In this document: positions 1 through 8,720 of the stretch, piece after piece
Numbering within the stretch: the stretch's first letter is position 1
How the letters are laid out: the number at the start of each line of letters is the position of its first letter
From: an uncultured Parabacteroides sp.
GTDB lineage: Bacteria; Bacteroidota; Bacteroidia; Bacteroidales; Tannerellaceae
DNA length: 64,000 nt
Direction of reading: 5' to 3'
Assembly: GCF_905196875.1 (NCBI RefSeq)
Contig: NZ_CAJJWO010000027.1
Coordinates: 1 to 64,000, forward strand
The notes under the pieces: generated by a model
Seen by the model: the letters and a program-made list of their open reading frames with translations, nothing else
Told to the model about the DNA's origin: nothing
The model's database searches: none
Made by a program: the position numbers and the translations under genes

Positions 1-871
1 CCCGGGATATGCGATCGAATACGACTTCTTCGATCCGACACAGCTACATCATAACCTGGAAACAAAACAGATCAGAAACCTGTTCTTTGCAGGACAGATC
101 AACGGTACTACCGGCTATGAAGAGGCAGGTGGCCAGGGATTGATTGCAGGCATCAATGCACACATAAACTGCCACGGCGGCGAACCATTCATATTAGGTC
201 GCGACGAAGCCTATATAGGTGTACTTATCGACGACCTGGTAACAAAAGGTGTGGACGAACCTTACCGAATGTTTACTTCCCGTGCCGAATACCGCATCCT
301 GCTCCGACAAGACGACGCCGATATGCGCCTGACAGAAAAAGCTTACAAGATAGGTTTAGCGAAACAAGACCGTTACGACCTGCTCAAAGAGAAGAAGGAA
401 CACAGGAATGCTATTATCTCCTTTGCAGAAAACTATTCTGTGAAGCCGCAATATATAAATGACGGATTAGAGAAGCTAGGTACTACCCCACTCGCCCACG
501 GTTGTAAACTGATCGACCTGATCCTTCGTCCGCAGCTCACGATGGAAAGTATCGCGACCCTCGTTCCTGCACTTCGCACAGAGCTGGACAAGGTTCCTAC
601 CTCACGCAAAGAAGAAATCATCGAAGCGGCAGAAATCCTGATCAAGTACAGCGGATATATCCGACGCGAGCAGATCATAGCAGATAAGATAAATCGTTTG
701 GAGAATATCCACATCAAAGGTAAATTCGATTACAACTCGATCCAGTCTTTATCGACCGAAGCACGGCAAAAGCTAACCAAGATAGATCCGGATACAATTG
801 CCCAGGCAAGCCGTATCCCAGGTATCTCTCCAAGCGACATAAACATCCTGTTGGTGCTACTCGGAAGATAA
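1..871 (+). CDS. mnmG: MnmG (GidA) tRNA uridine-5-carboxymethylaminomethyl modification enzyme, 3' part
   Basis: The frame is open from base 2 at the window edge to TAA at 869-871, so the 5' part, including the main FAD-binding fold, lies outside. The visible C-terminal portion contains FFAGQINGTTGYEEAGGQG, the conserved FAD-contacting segment of MnmG. It is followed by MFTSRAEYRILLRQDDAD, typical of the family, and a helical C-terminal domain ending in PGISPSDINILLVLLGR, the part that contacts MnmE and tRNA. With MnmE, MnmG installs the (carboxymethyl)aminomethyl group on U34 of certain tRNAs, acting in the cytoplasm. An internal ATG at 140 is not the true start because family-conserved sequence continues upstream of it. 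Identification is firm; only the length is truncated by the window. Confidence 0.96.
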   Translation, partial: PGYAIEYDFFDPTQLHHNLETKQIRNLFFAGQINGTTGYEEAGGQGLIAGINAHINCHGGEPFILGRDEAYIGVLIDDLVTKGVDEPYRMFTSRAEYRILLRQDDADMRLTEKAYKIGLAKQDRYDLLKEKKEHRNAIISFAENYSVKPQYINDGLEKLGTTPLAHGCKLIDLILRPQLTMESIATLVPALRTELDKVPTSRKEEIIEAAEILIKYSGYIRREQIIADKINRLENIHIKGKFDYNSIQSLSTEARQKLTKIDPDTIAQASRIPGISPSDINILLVLLGR

Positions 872-880
872 AACGCGAAT

Positions 881-896
881 TGTTCCACGTGAAACA
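881..896. promoter_or_regulatory. parS-like centromere site
   Basis: TGTTCCACGTGAAACA lies 9 bp after the mnmG stop and fits the widely conserved 16-bp ParB-binding consensus TGTTNCACGTGAAACA at every defined position. It is a dyad around CACGTG with one asymmetric pair. The match is seen directly; ParB binding is inferred. No parA or parB gene is in the window. Confidence 0.72.
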
Positions 897-954
897 TTTG
901 CTTTAGGTAAAAGGAGGTAAAACACTGGGAATAGGCCAGAAACAATTAAATAAG

Positions 955-2775
955 ATGAGTTCAGAAACCGATAAACATATAAAAATGATCCTTTCTATCC
1001 TGCCGGACAAGCCTGGATGCTACCAGTACTTCGATGACAAAGGTACGATCATTTATGTAGGCAAGGCTAAGAACCTGAAGCGCCGTGTGTCCTCCTATTT
1101 TAACAAGGAACACGACAGCAATAAGACACGTGTATTGGTAAAGCAAATCCGCGACATCAAATACATCGTAGTAGATACGGAAGAGGATGCTTTATTACTC
1201 GAAAACAATCTAATCAAGCAATATCGTCCCCGGTATAATGTAATGCTGAAAGACGACAAGACGTATCCGTCTATCGTTGTAAAAAACGAATACTTTCCAC
1301 GCATACTTCAAACCCGAAATATAGTGCGCGACGGCTCGCAGTATTATGGTCCCTACCCTTCCGTCTATACGGCTAAAGTAATGCTTCAAATGTTGAAAGA
1401 GCTTTATCCGTTACGCACCTGCAAATATCCGCTTACACCGGAATCGATTGCCGAAGGAAAATACAGCGTTTGCCTGGAGTATCATATAAAACGTTGCAAA
1501 GGTCCCTGCGTAGGATTGCAGACACTGGAAGAATACCGTCAGAATATATCCGAAATAAAAGAGATCCTACGTGGGAATATATCTCAGATAAGCAAACATC
1601 TTTACGAAGAAATGCAAACACTTGCCGGAGAATTGAAGTTTGAAGAAGCTCAAAAGATTAAAGAGAAATACGACGTAATAGAGAACTACCGGGCAAAATC
1701 GACCGTAGTAACTCCCATGTTACACAATATAGATGTTTTTTCTATAGCCGAAAACGAACGTTCAGCTTATATCAACTTCATGCATATAGGGAACGGAGCA
1801 ATCGTTCAGGCCTACACTTTCGAGTATAAAAAACGGCTGGACGAAACAAAAGAGGAACTGCTCAGCCTGGGTATTATTGAAATGCGCGAACGTTTTAAAA
1901 GTACAGCCCGCGAGATCATCGTTCCTTTCGATCCGGATATGGAACTGGGAAATGTCAGCTTTACTGTTCCACAGCGTGGCGATAAAAAGAAGCTACTGGA
2001 ACTTTCAGAAATGAATGTAAAACAATTCAAAGTAGACCGCCTGAAACAAGCGGAAAAACTGAATCCGGAGCAACGCAGCACACGCATATTGAAAGAGGTA
2101 CAGGATGCTTTGCACCTACCCAAGTTGCCAATACATATCGAATGTTTCGACAACTCGAATATACAGGGTAGCGATGCCGTTGCAGCCTGTGTTGTCTTTA
2201 AAATGGCGAAACCATCGAAGAAAGACTACCGCAAATACATTATTAAAACCGTAGTAGGTCCCGATGATTACGCATCCATGAAGGAAGTAGTACGTCGCCG
2301 TTATCAGCGGGCTATCAACGAAGGATCTCCCCTGCCCGACCTGATCCTTACCGACGGAGGAAAAGGGCAAATGGAGGTGGTTCGTGAAGTCATACAGGAT
2401 GAGCTTCATCTGGATATTCCCATAGCCGGATTAGCGAAAGACGGCAAGCATCGTACATCGGAACTACTCTTCGGCTTTCCCCCTGTCACAGTCGGCATGC
2501 AGATACAAAGCCAGATGTTCCGGTTCTTCACACAGATACAGGACGAGGTACACCGCTTCGCTATCACCTTCCACAAGGATAAGCGCAGTAAAAACCAGAC
2601 TCGCTCGGAACTGGACAGCATCAAAGGAATTGGTGAAAAGACTAAAGTATTGCTTTTACGCCATTATAAAAGCGTAAAAAGAATACGTGAAGCAAGCTTT
2701 GAAGATTTAAAAGAATTAATCGGAGAAGCCAAAACAAAAGCATTAATAAATGGTTTAAAAGAAACATATAAATGA
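955..2775 (+). CDS. uvrC: Excinuclease ABC subunit UvrC
   Basis: This is the dual-incision subunit of nucleotide excision repair; it cuts on both sides of a lesion handed over by UvrA/UvrB. The 606-residue protein has the usual family length. The N-terminal GIY-YIG nuclease spans about residues 18-95, with GCYQYF and IIYVGKAKNLKRR. A UVR (UvrB-binding) motif lies near 212-245 (LKFEEAQKIKEKYD). The RNase H-like 5' incision domain carries FDNSNIQGSD near 397-406. Tandem helix-hairpin-helix DNA-binding segments end the protein (SIKGIGEKTKVLL near 555). Its stop overlaps the dtd start by 4 bp (ATGA), so the two are probably co-translated. The start is ATG 955; no in-frame upstream extension looks conserved. 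Confidence 0.97.
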   Translation: MSSETDKHIKMILSILPDKPGCYQYFDDKGTIIYVGKAKNLKRRVSSYFNKEHDSNKTRVLVKQIRDIKYIVVDTEEDALLLENNLIKQYRPRYNVMLKDDKTYPSIVVKNEYFPRILQTRNIVRDGSQYYGPYPSVYTAKVMLQMLKELYPLRTCKYPLTPESIAEGKYSVCLEYHIKRCKGPCVGLQTLEEYRQNISEIKEILRGNISQISKHLYEEMQTLAGELKFEEAQKIKEKYDVIENYRAKSTVVTPMLHNIDVFSIAENERSAYINFMHIGNGAIVQAYTFEYKKRLDETKEELLSLGIIEMRERFKSTAREIIVPFDPDMELGNVSFTVPQRGDKKKLLELSEMNVKQFKVDRLKQAEKLNPEQRSTRILKEVQDALHLPKLPIHIECFDNSNIQGSDAVAACVVFKMAKPSKKDYRKYIIKTVVGPDDYASMKEVVRRRYQRAINEGSPLPDLILTDGGKGQMEVVREVIQDELHLDIPIAGLAKDGKHRTSELLFGFPPVTVGMQIQSQMFRFFTQIQDEVHRFAITFHKDKRSKNQTRSELDSIKGIGEKTKVLLLRHYKSVKRIREASFEDLKELIGEAKTKALINGLKETYK

Positions 2776-3224
2776 GAACAGTTATACAACGTGTACGACA
2801 TTGCTCCGTCACGATTGACGGACTGGTAAAGTCTAAAATTGGAAACGGATTGCTCGTGCTGGTAGGTATCGAAGATCGCGACACACAGGAGGATATCGAA
2901 TGGTTATGCAAGAAGATTGCAAACCTACGCATTTTCGACGATGAAAACGGGGTTATGAATCGTTCTGTGATCGAATCAGAGGGCGAGGTTATGGTCGTTA
3001 GCCAATTCACCCTTCATGCGTCTACAAAGAAAGGAAACCGTCCCTCCTACATCCATGCGTCTAAACCCGATATCGCCATACCGATGTACGAAGCTTTCTG
3101 CGCGGAGATGGGACTTCAACTAGGCAAAGATGTAGCTACAGGAACATTCGGCGCAGATATGAAAATAGAGTTGTTAAACGATGGGCCGGTCACTATCCTG
3201 ATCGACTCGCAAAACAAAGAATAA
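2772..3224 (+). CDS. dtd: D-aminoacyl-tRNA deacylase
   Basis: The protein hydrolyses D-aminoacyl (and glycyl mischarged) tRNAs, a translation proofreading step in the cytoplasm. It has 150 residues, a full-length DTD1-type protein. The two diagnostic motifs are present: SQFTLHAS at about 77-84 and the cross-subunit NDGPVT at about 136-141, whose Gly-cisPro pair gives chiral rejection. The start ATG lies inside the uvrC stop (4-bp overlap). The next gene begins 1 base after its stop, so uvrC, dtd, the MazG-like gene and deoC look like one transcription unit. Confidence 0.96.
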   Translation: MRTVIQRVRHCSVTIDGLVKSKIGNGLLVLVGIEDRDTQEDIEWLCKKIANLRIFDDENGVMNRSVIESEGEVMVVSQFTLHASTKKGNRPSYIHASKPDIAIPMYEAFCAEMGLQLGKDVATGTFGADMKIELLNDGPVTILIDSQNKE

Positions 3225-3225
3225 G

Positions 3226-3558
3226 ATGGCAGATATTACCCTGCAGGAAGCCCAGGAAAAGGTAGACTACTGGATCAAAACATACGGTGTACGCTACTTC
3301 AACGAGCTTACGAATATGACGATCCTGACCGAAGAAGTAGGCGAACTGGCCCGCATCATGGCTCGTACCTACGGCGAACAATCCTTTAAGGAGAGTGATA
3401 AACATCGCGATTTGGGCGATGAAATGGCGGATGTATTATGGGTACTACTCTGCCTTGCCAACCAAACCGGCGTAGACCTGACAGCAGCTTTCGAAAAGAA
3501 TCTGCAAAAGAAAACCGACCGGGATAAAGAACGACATATAAACAATAAAAAATTATAA
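3226..3558 (+). CDS. MazG-like nucleotide pyrophosphohydrolase
   Basis: A 110-residue all-alpha NTP pyrophosphohydrolase of the MazG superfamily, expected to hydrolyse (d)NTPs or modified nucleotides to NMP and PPi. The metal-binding pattern is visible: EEVGE at 36-40 and GDEMAD at 64-69, giving the ExxE...ExxD arrangement of a single-domain, probably oligomeric enzyme. It is too short for the two-domain E. coli MazG. It is packed between dtd (1-bp gap) and deoC (2-bp gap), which fits nucleotide-pool housekeeping. The exact substrate cannot be read from the sequence. Confidence 0.85.
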   Translation: MADITLQEAQEKVDYWIKTYGVRYFNELTNMTILTEEVGELARIMARTYGEQSFKESDKHRDLGDEMADVLWVLLCLANQTGVDLTAAFEKNLQKKTDRDKERHINNKKL

Positions 3559-3560
3559 CG

Positions 3561-4484
3561 ATGGCACACGAACACAATTGCAGTTGCGGACATGACCACG
3601 ATCATGACCACGACGATCAGATGGATAAATACCATGAAGCATTTACCAAATTTGAACCGGTAGCTGCAGATAGCAAAATAACAGAAACGGTTAATGCACT
3701 TGTTGAAAAGTACTACAAGGAGAACTTCACACCCGAGGTATTAAAACAGATCCACGGATGTATCGACCTGACTTCCCTGACCAGTATAGATACTAAAGAA
3801 AGCATCTGGAAACTGGTAGATAAGGTCAATGATTTCGAAGGTACCCGTCCTGATGTTCCCAACGTGGCAGCAATCTGCACCTATCCCCTCTTTGTTGAAA
3901 CGGTAAAGCAGGCATTAGCCGCACAGAATGTGAAGATCGCTTCCGTTGCTGCAGGATTCCCCTCCTCGCAAACATTTATAGAAGTAAAAATCGCAGAAAC
4001 AGCTATGGCTGTTATGTCGGGAGCCGATGAAATAGACGTTGTGATGAATCTGGGTTACTTCATGGAAGAAAATTATGAAGAGATTGCCGAAGAATTACAG
4101 GAGATTAAGGAAAGTTGCCGCGAAGCCAAACTGAAAGTGATACTCGAAACAGGCGCATTGGCTACTGCTGCCAATATCCGGAAAGCCTCCATCCTGGCCA
4201 TCTATTCCGGCGCAGATTTCATCAAAACATCCACAGGCAAGGGTTATCCCGGAGCAACACCGGAAGCCGTTTATACGATGTGTAAAGTGCTAAAAACGTA
4301 CCATTCCATCGCAGGGAGACGAGTGGGTATAAAAATATCCGGAGGAGTACGGACAGCGGAAGATGCGGTTAAGTACTATACAATCGTAAAAGAGGTATTA
4401 GGCAATGAATGGCTGAACAACGAATTATTCCGTATCGGAGCAAGCAGCCTGGTGGAAGATATTGAACACAGACTAGGGAAATAA
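3561..4484 (+). CDS. deoC: Deoxyribose-phosphate aldolase with His-rich N-terminus
   Basis: The enzyme cleaves 2-deoxyribose-5-phosphate to glyceraldehyde-3-phosphate and acetaldehyde in deoxynucleoside catabolism. The class I aldolase TIM barrel is clear: CTYPLFVETV, the EIDVVMNLG strand holding the catalytic Asp, the Schiff-base lysine K222 in FIKTSTGKG, and GIKISGGVRT with the second active-site lysine. At 307 residues it is longer than the E. coli enzyme. Part of the excess is an N-terminal tail rich in His, Asp and Cys (HEHNCSCGHDHDHDHDD), which looks like a metal-binding extension. It is the last gene of the uvrC-dtd-mazG-like-deoC run and is followed by a strong terminator. Confidence 0.95.
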   Translation: MAHEHNCSCGHDHDHDHDDQMDKYHEAFTKFEPVAADSKITETVNALVEKYYKENFTPEVLKQIHGCIDLTSLTSIDTKESIWKLVDKVNDFEGTRPDVPNVAAICTYPLFVETVKQALAAQNVKIASVAAGFPSSQTFIEVKIAETAMAVMSGADEIDVVMNLGYFMEENYEEIAEELQEIKESCREAKLKVILETGALATAANIRKASILAIYSGADFIKTSTGKGYPGATPEAVYTMCKVLKTYHSIAGRRVGIKISGGVRTAEDAVKYYTIVKEVLGNEWLNNELFRIGASSLVEDIEHRLGK

Positions 4485-4494
4485 AGTTGACATA

Positions 4495-4533
4495 AAAAAA
4501 GGTTCAATCCGTAGATGGGTTGAACCTTTTTTA
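4495..4533. terminator. Bidirectional intrinsic terminator
   Basis: An A-run, then a 10-bp stem (GGTTCAATCC with GGGTTGAACC, one G-U pair) around a 6-nt loop, then a T-run. It lies between convergent deoC and the polyprenyl synthase and is symmetric enough to stop transcription both ways. Confidence 0.9.
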
Positions 4534-4548
4534 TATCTGAACATTTAC

Positions 4549-5523
4549 TTATTTCTGTCTCTCCATGATATAATCGGCCAGTAAAAGAAGACCGTTACGG
4601 GCATCCGATTCCGGAAGTTGCATAAGGACCTCCACTGCTTTATCACGATACTCCCTCATCCGCAATTCTGCATATTCGATACCACCATTGGCTTTGGCAA
4701 ACTCAATCAAAGCATCGATATTCTCAGCAGAAAAATCCTTATCGTGAATCACTTTCAGAAGAGATTCCACATCTTCTCTCCTACCCTGTTCCAGGGCATG
4801 CAACAAAGGCAAAGTAACCTTTCCTTCGCGAATATCATTACCGGTAGGTTTTCCGATATTCATTTCTTTATAATAGTCGAAAATATCGTCTTTGATCTGG
4901 AAACAATACCCCAGATACTCCCCGAACTTACGACACATCTTTACCATTTCGGGAGAAGCATCTGCCGAAATAGCACCGATCTCCGTACAGGAAGAAAGCA
5001 GCGTCGCCGTCTTTTTCTTTATAACCTGCATATAACAAGCTTCATCCAGAATCGTTTCTTCGGCTGTTTCGAGCTGTTTAATCTCCCCCTCCGACAAGTC
5101 ACGCCCAAGGTTCGATACGATATTTATGATCTGCAGATTGCCTGTCTGAATAGAACGGATCAAAGCCGTAGAAAGGACATAATCTCCAACCAATACAGAA
5201 ATGCGATTATCGAAAATGGCATTCAGGGAAGGCACTCCCCGACGTTGTTTCGTTTCGTCGATCACATCATCGTGTATCAGTGTAGCCGTATGCAGCAACT
5301 CCAGAAAAACAGCCGAATTAATCGTATGATCGGTCACTTTTCCACAAGCTTTAGCTGTAAGCAATACCAATAACGGACGAACATGTTTACCGCTGGCATT
5401 CAATATCTGATCGATAGCCGCTTGTAATCTGCGCGTCTCACTACGAAGTGAATCCGCAAATTCATCGTTAAAGCGTTTAAACTCTTCCGCAACCGGTTTT
5501 TCTATTTTCTTTCTGTCATTCAT
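4549..5523 (-). CDS. Polyprenyl diphosphate synthase (octaprenyl/heptaprenyl type)
   Basis: A 324-residue trans-isoprenyl diphosphate synthase that extends an allylic primer with isopentenyl diphosphate to make the side chain of menaquinone. The first Asp-rich motif is HDDVIDETKQRRG (D85, D86, D89) and the second is KDDIFDYY near residue 213. GKHVRP, used in IPP binding, lies at about 45-50. The chain length of the product cannot be set securely from sequence. The gene is monocistronic, convergent with deoC and divergent from polA. A TAATTTTG promoter box lies 18-25 bp upstream of its ATG. Confidence 0.93.
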   Translation of the reverse strand: MNDRKKIEKPVAEEFKRFNDEFADSLRSETRRLQAAIDQILNASGKHVRPLLVLLTAKACGKVTDHTINSAVFLELLHTATLIHDDVIDETKQRRGVPSLNAIFDNRISVLVGDYVLSTALIRSIQTGNLQIINIVSNLGRDLSEGEIKQLETAEETILDEACYMQVIKKKTATLLSSCTEIGAISADASPEMVKMCRKFGEYLGYCFQIKDDIFDYYKEMNIGKPTGNDIREGKVTLPLLHALEQGRREDVESLLKVIHDKDFSAENIDALIEFAKANGGIEYAELRMREYRDKAVEVLMQLPESDARNGLLLLADYIMERQK

Positions 5524-5540
5524 AATCTTTCAAAGATTCG

Positions 5541-5548
5541 CAAAATTA
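5541..5548 (-). promoter_or_regulatory. Probable -7 box of the polyprenyl synthase gene
   Basis: Minus-strand TAATTTTG fits the Bacteroidota TAnnTTTG -7 consensus, 18-25 bp before the start codon. No clean -33 TTG is seen at the expected distance. Confidence 0.45.
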
Positions 5549-5558
5549 ACAAAAAGTA

Positions 5559-5587
5559 TTGAGTAAGCGAGTTTTTTCGTACATTTA
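5559..5587 (+). promoter_or_regulatory. Probable polA promoter
   Basis: TTG at 5559-5561, 18 bp, then TACATTTA at 5580-5587, close to the Bacteroidota TTG-(19-21)-TAnnTTTG pattern and 34 bp before the chosen polA ATG. Confidence 0.45.
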
Positions 5588-5621
5588 CCGTCTATTGTCA
5601 CCCTAAAACGTGTTAAAAGAG

Positions 5622-8399
5622 ATGAAGTTATTCCTCATAGATGCGTACGCACTGATCTATCGATCATACTACGCTTTTCTTAAAAATCCGCGTATTAACT
5701 CAAAAGGCATGAATACATCGGCCATTTTCGGGTTTATAAACAGTCTGGAAGACGTTTTAAAACGTGAGAATCCGACACATATCGCCGTAGCTTTCGACCC
5801 CAAAGGGCCTACCTTCCGCCATGAGGCCTACGAACTGTACAAGGCACAACGGGAAGAAACCCCCGAAGTGATCCGACAGTCGGTACCTATTATTAAGGAT
5901 ATTATTGAAGCATACAATATCCCGATACTGGAAGTCCCCCGTTTCGAAGCAGACGATGTGATAGGTACGATCTCGAAGCAAGCAGAAAAAGAGGGATTCG
6001 AAGTCTTTATGATGACACCCGACAAAGACTACGGACAGCTGGTATCCGACCATATATTTATGTACCGTCCCAAATTCGGGGGCGACTACGAAGTGATGGG
6101 CGTAAAAGAAGTACTCGACAAATACTCGCTGACCTCGGTCGACCAGATAATCGACCTGTTGGGTTTAATGGGTGACAGTTCCGATAACATTCCGGGTTGT
6201 CCGGGTGTGGGAGAAAAGACAGCCCAAAAATTACTCGAAGAATATGGCTCGATCGAAAACCTGCTGGAGAATACCGACAAACTGAAAGGGGCACTTCATA
6301 AAAGGGTAACAGAGAATGTAGAGCAAATTCGTTTCTCCAAATTCCTGGCAACGATCAAAACGGATGTGCCTATCCAGTTCGATGCGGCGAAATGCATTCG
6401 CGAAAAACCGAATGAAGCCCGGCTGACCGAGATTTACACAGAGTTAGAATTCAGAACATTTATTAACAAACTAACAGCAGAGGAGAAAAAGCCTGCCGCA
6501 CCGAAAGTTGCAAAGGGCCCTGTTCAAGGCTCTCTGTTTGACATATTTGCGCCCGAGGAGCCGAGTGTTCCAAAATATTCGACTCTCGCGAACTTAAAAT
6601 CGACGCCTCATAATTATAAAGTCGTTGATTCTGAAGAAGAAAGAGCCCAATTAGGTCAATTTTTGATGGATCAGGATTTTTTTGCTTTTGACACGGAAAC
6701 TGACGGTATCGATCCACTGACAGCCGGACTGGTCGGAATGTCGTTCGCTGTAAAGGAAAATGAAGCCTGGTACGTTCCGGTTCCGGCCGGCAAGGAAGAA
6801 GCGGCGAAGGTAATAACCCACTTCTCCCCTGCCCTGCAAAATCGCAAATCGCAAAAGATAGGTCAGAATATTAAATTCGATATCATGGTCCTCCGCAAAT
6901 ATGGAGTTCGGGTAGCCGGTCCGTTGTTCGACACCATGATCGCCCATTACCTTCTCAACCCGGAGTTGCGACACGGAATGGACTATCTGGCGGAAACCTA
7001 TCTCAAATATAAACCGATCCCCATCACGGAGCTTATCGGTTCAAAAGGAAAAAACCAGTTGTGCATGCGCGATGTACCTTTAGCACAAATTGCCGAGTAT
7101 GCCGCCGAAGATGCCGACGTTACCCTGAAGCTGAAAAACTTCTTTGCTCCCGAACTCAAGAAGACCGGAATCGAATCGCTCTTCTTCGACATTGAAATGC
7201 CATTAATATATGTACTGGCAGAAATGGAGCAGACTGGTGTTAAGCTCGACACAGTCGCTTTGAAGCAGTCGTCGGATGAACTGACCGATGCCCTGAAAAA
7301 ATTGGAAAAAGAAATCTACGAGCTGGCCGGTGTAAAGTTCAACATCAACTCCAGCAAGCAGGTCGGTGATATTCTTTTTGAACGTCTAAAGATCGAGGAG
7401 AAAGCTAAAAAGACAAAAACAGGTAGTTACAGTACCAGCGAAGACATACTGGAAAAACTCCGTTCGAAACATCCGGTCGTAGGCAAGCTACTGGAATATC
7501 GCGGACTGAAAAAGCTACTGAGTACTTATATCGACGCCTTGCCTGAACTAATCAGTCCGGTAACAGGAAAAGTCCATACCTCATACAACCAGACAGTAAC
7601 TGCCACCGGTCGTTTGAGTTCGACCAATCCGAACCTGCAAAACATCCCTATCCGGGACGAGTTAGGACGCGAAATCCGCAAAGCATTCATTCCTGATAGT
7701 AAAGATTGTACCTTCTTCTCGGCCGACTATTCGCAGATCGAACTGCGCATCATGGCCCATCTGAGTAATGACGAGCATATGATCGAAGCCTTCCGTAGCG
7801 GAGCAGACATTCACGCTGCCACTGCTGCTAAAATATACGGTATTCCGGTAGAGGAAGTGACCAGCGATATGCGTCGTAAGGCCAAAACTGCCAATTTCGG
7901 GATTATCTACGGCATCTCGATATTCGGCCTTGCCGAACGTCTGAACATTCCCCGGGCGGAGTCAAAAGAGCTTATAGAAGGGTATTTCAAAAGCTATCCG
8001 GGTATCCGTGACTATATGGACGAAAGTATCCGCATTGCCAAGGAAAAAGGGTATGTGGAAACGATCTTCAAACGCAAACGGTATCTGCCGGATATCAATT
8101 CGCACAACGCCATCGTCCGCGGTTACGCCGAACGAAATGCGATCAATGCTCCCATCCAGGGCAGTGCTGCCGACATCATCAAGGTAGCCATGGTTCGTAT
8201 TTTCAACCGTTTCGAAGCAGAAGGATTAAAAAGTAAAATGATCCTTCAGGTACACGACGAATTAAACTTCAATGTCTGCAATGATGAATTGGAGAAAGTA
8301 AAACAGATCGTCTTGGATGAAATGGAAGGCGCTATCAAGCTACAGGTTCCTCTGATTGCCGACTGCGGCGAAGGTACAAACTGGCTGGAGGCACATTAA
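5622..8399 (+). CDS. polA: DNA polymerase I
   Basis: Full three-domain family A polymerase, 925 residues, used for Okazaki fragment maturation and repair synthesis. The N-terminal 5'-3' flap nuclease occupies about residues 1-290 (KLFLIDAYALIYRSYYAF; EADDVIG; GDSSDNIPG). The 3'-5' proofreading domain, about 330-510, keeps the DTET metal-binding motif near 356, so proofreading looks intact. The polymerase domain has motif A SADYSQIELR near 700, motif B RRKAKTANFGIIYG near 750 and motif C QVHDE near 876. I chose ATG 5622 over the in-frame GTG at 5610 because the conserved N-terminus starts with MKLFLIDAYALIYR. It is followed by an unusual intergenic repeat region rather than by a coupled gene. 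Confidence 0.97.
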   Translation: MKLFLIDAYALIYRSYYAFLKNPRINSKGMNTSAIFGFINSLEDVLKRENPTHIAVAFDPKGPTFRHEAYELYKAQREETPEVIRQSVPIIKDIIEAYNIPILEVPRFEADDVIGTISKQAEKEGFEVFMMTPDKDYGQLVSDHIFMYRPKFGGDYEVMGVKEVLDKYSLTSVDQIIDLLGLMGDSSDNIPGCPGVGEKTAQKLLEEYGSIENLLENTDKLKGALHKRVTENVEQIRFSKFLATIKTDVPIQFDAAKCIREKPNEARLTEIYTELEFRTFINKLTAEEKKPAAPKVAKGPVQGSLFDIFAPEEPSVPKYSTLANLKSTPHNYKVVDSEEERAQLGQFLMDQDFFAFDTETDGIDPLTAGLVGMSFAVKENEAWYVPVPAGKEEAAKVITHFSPALQNRKSQKIGQNIKFDIMVLRKYGVRVAGPLFDTMIAHYLLNPELRHGMDYLAETYLKYKPIPITELIGSKGKNQLCMRDVPLAQIAEYAAEDADVTLKLKNFFAPELKKTGIESLFFDIEMPLIYVLAEMEQTGVKLDTVALKQSSDELTDALKKLEKEIYELAGVKFNINSSKQVGDILFERLKIEEKAKKTKTGSYSTSEDILEKLRSKHPVVGKLLEYRGLKKLLSTYIDALPELISPVTGKVHTSYNQTVTATGRLSSTNPNLQNIPIRDELGREIRKAFIPDSKDCTFFSADYSQIELRIMAHLSNDEHMIEAFRSGADIHAATAAKIYGIPVEEVTSDMRRKAKTANFGIIYGISIFGLAERLNIPRAESKELIEGYFKSYPGIRDYMDESIRIAKEKGYVETIFKRKRYLPDINSHNAIVRGYAERNAINAPIQGSAADIIKVAMVRIFNRFEAEGLKSKMILQVHDELNFNVCNDELEKVKQIVLDEMEGAIKLQVPLIADCGEGTNWLEAH

Positions 8400-8420
8400 C
8401 CGCCAGAAGGATATTTATCC

Positions 8421-8483
8421 GAAGGAAGCGGGCTATTGTAATGTCGGTATATGGCATGCAGTAAAAGAAAGCCCGGCACCTTC
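8421..8483. repeat. Imperfect hairpin downstream of polA
   Basis: GAAGGAAGCGGGCT (8421-8434) and AGCCCGGCACCTTC (8470-8483) pair at 12 of 14 positions around a 35-nt loop. There is no T-run after it, so it is not a standard terminator; it could protect the polA mRNA end. Confidence 0.45.
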
Positions 8484-8505
8484 TAATCGTTAACCAGGGA
8501 AGAAT

Positions 8506-8700
8506 TAAATGTTAAGTCGTAACTTACTATTCCTACCCTGTACACCTTATAAGATTACCCTGTACACCCTAGCCAGACAGCCTGTACACCCTGGCAAGAT
8601 ACCCTGTACAGGGTAGTTTTAATAAGTCCGGACTTAACATTTAGTGCTTCCCGACTTAACAGGTAGTTGCCCGGCTCTTAACACATAGTCCTTCCTGAAA
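8506..8700. repeat. 22-bp-phased palindrome array between polA and ychF
   Basis: This fills most of the 452-bp gap between polA and ychF. Dyad centres fall at 8519.5, 8541.5, 8563.5, 8585.5, 8607.5 and 8629.5, that is, every 22 bp exactly. Units two to five carry CCTGTACA. The fifth is the perfect 16-bp palindrome TACCCTGTACAGGGTA (8600-8615) and the sixth is AAGTCCGGACTT (8624-8635). A 13-bp inverted repeat, TAAATGTTAAGTC (8506-8518) with GACTTAACATTTA (8631-8643), brackets the set. From 8631, three degenerate CTTAACA units again step by 22 bp. No ORF occupies the region. Its function is unknown. Confidence 0.8.
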
Positions 8701-8720
8701 GCCCTGTGACAGATAATAGA

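Noticed and set aside
2642..3010. 122-codon minus-strand open frame across the uvrC-dtd junction
   Set aside because: Shadow of two certain genes; its Leu/Phe-rich C-terminal end is an artefact of the complement of A-rich coding sequence.
4618..5373. 251-codon plus-strand open frame opposite the polyprenyl synthase gene
   Set aside because: It is antisense to a gene with both Asp-rich motifs in place, and its translation shows no domain or export signal.
8534..8620. CRISPR-like array between polA and ychF
   Set aside because: Units repeat every 22 bp with no spacer of CRISPR length and no cas genes; the units are phased dyads.
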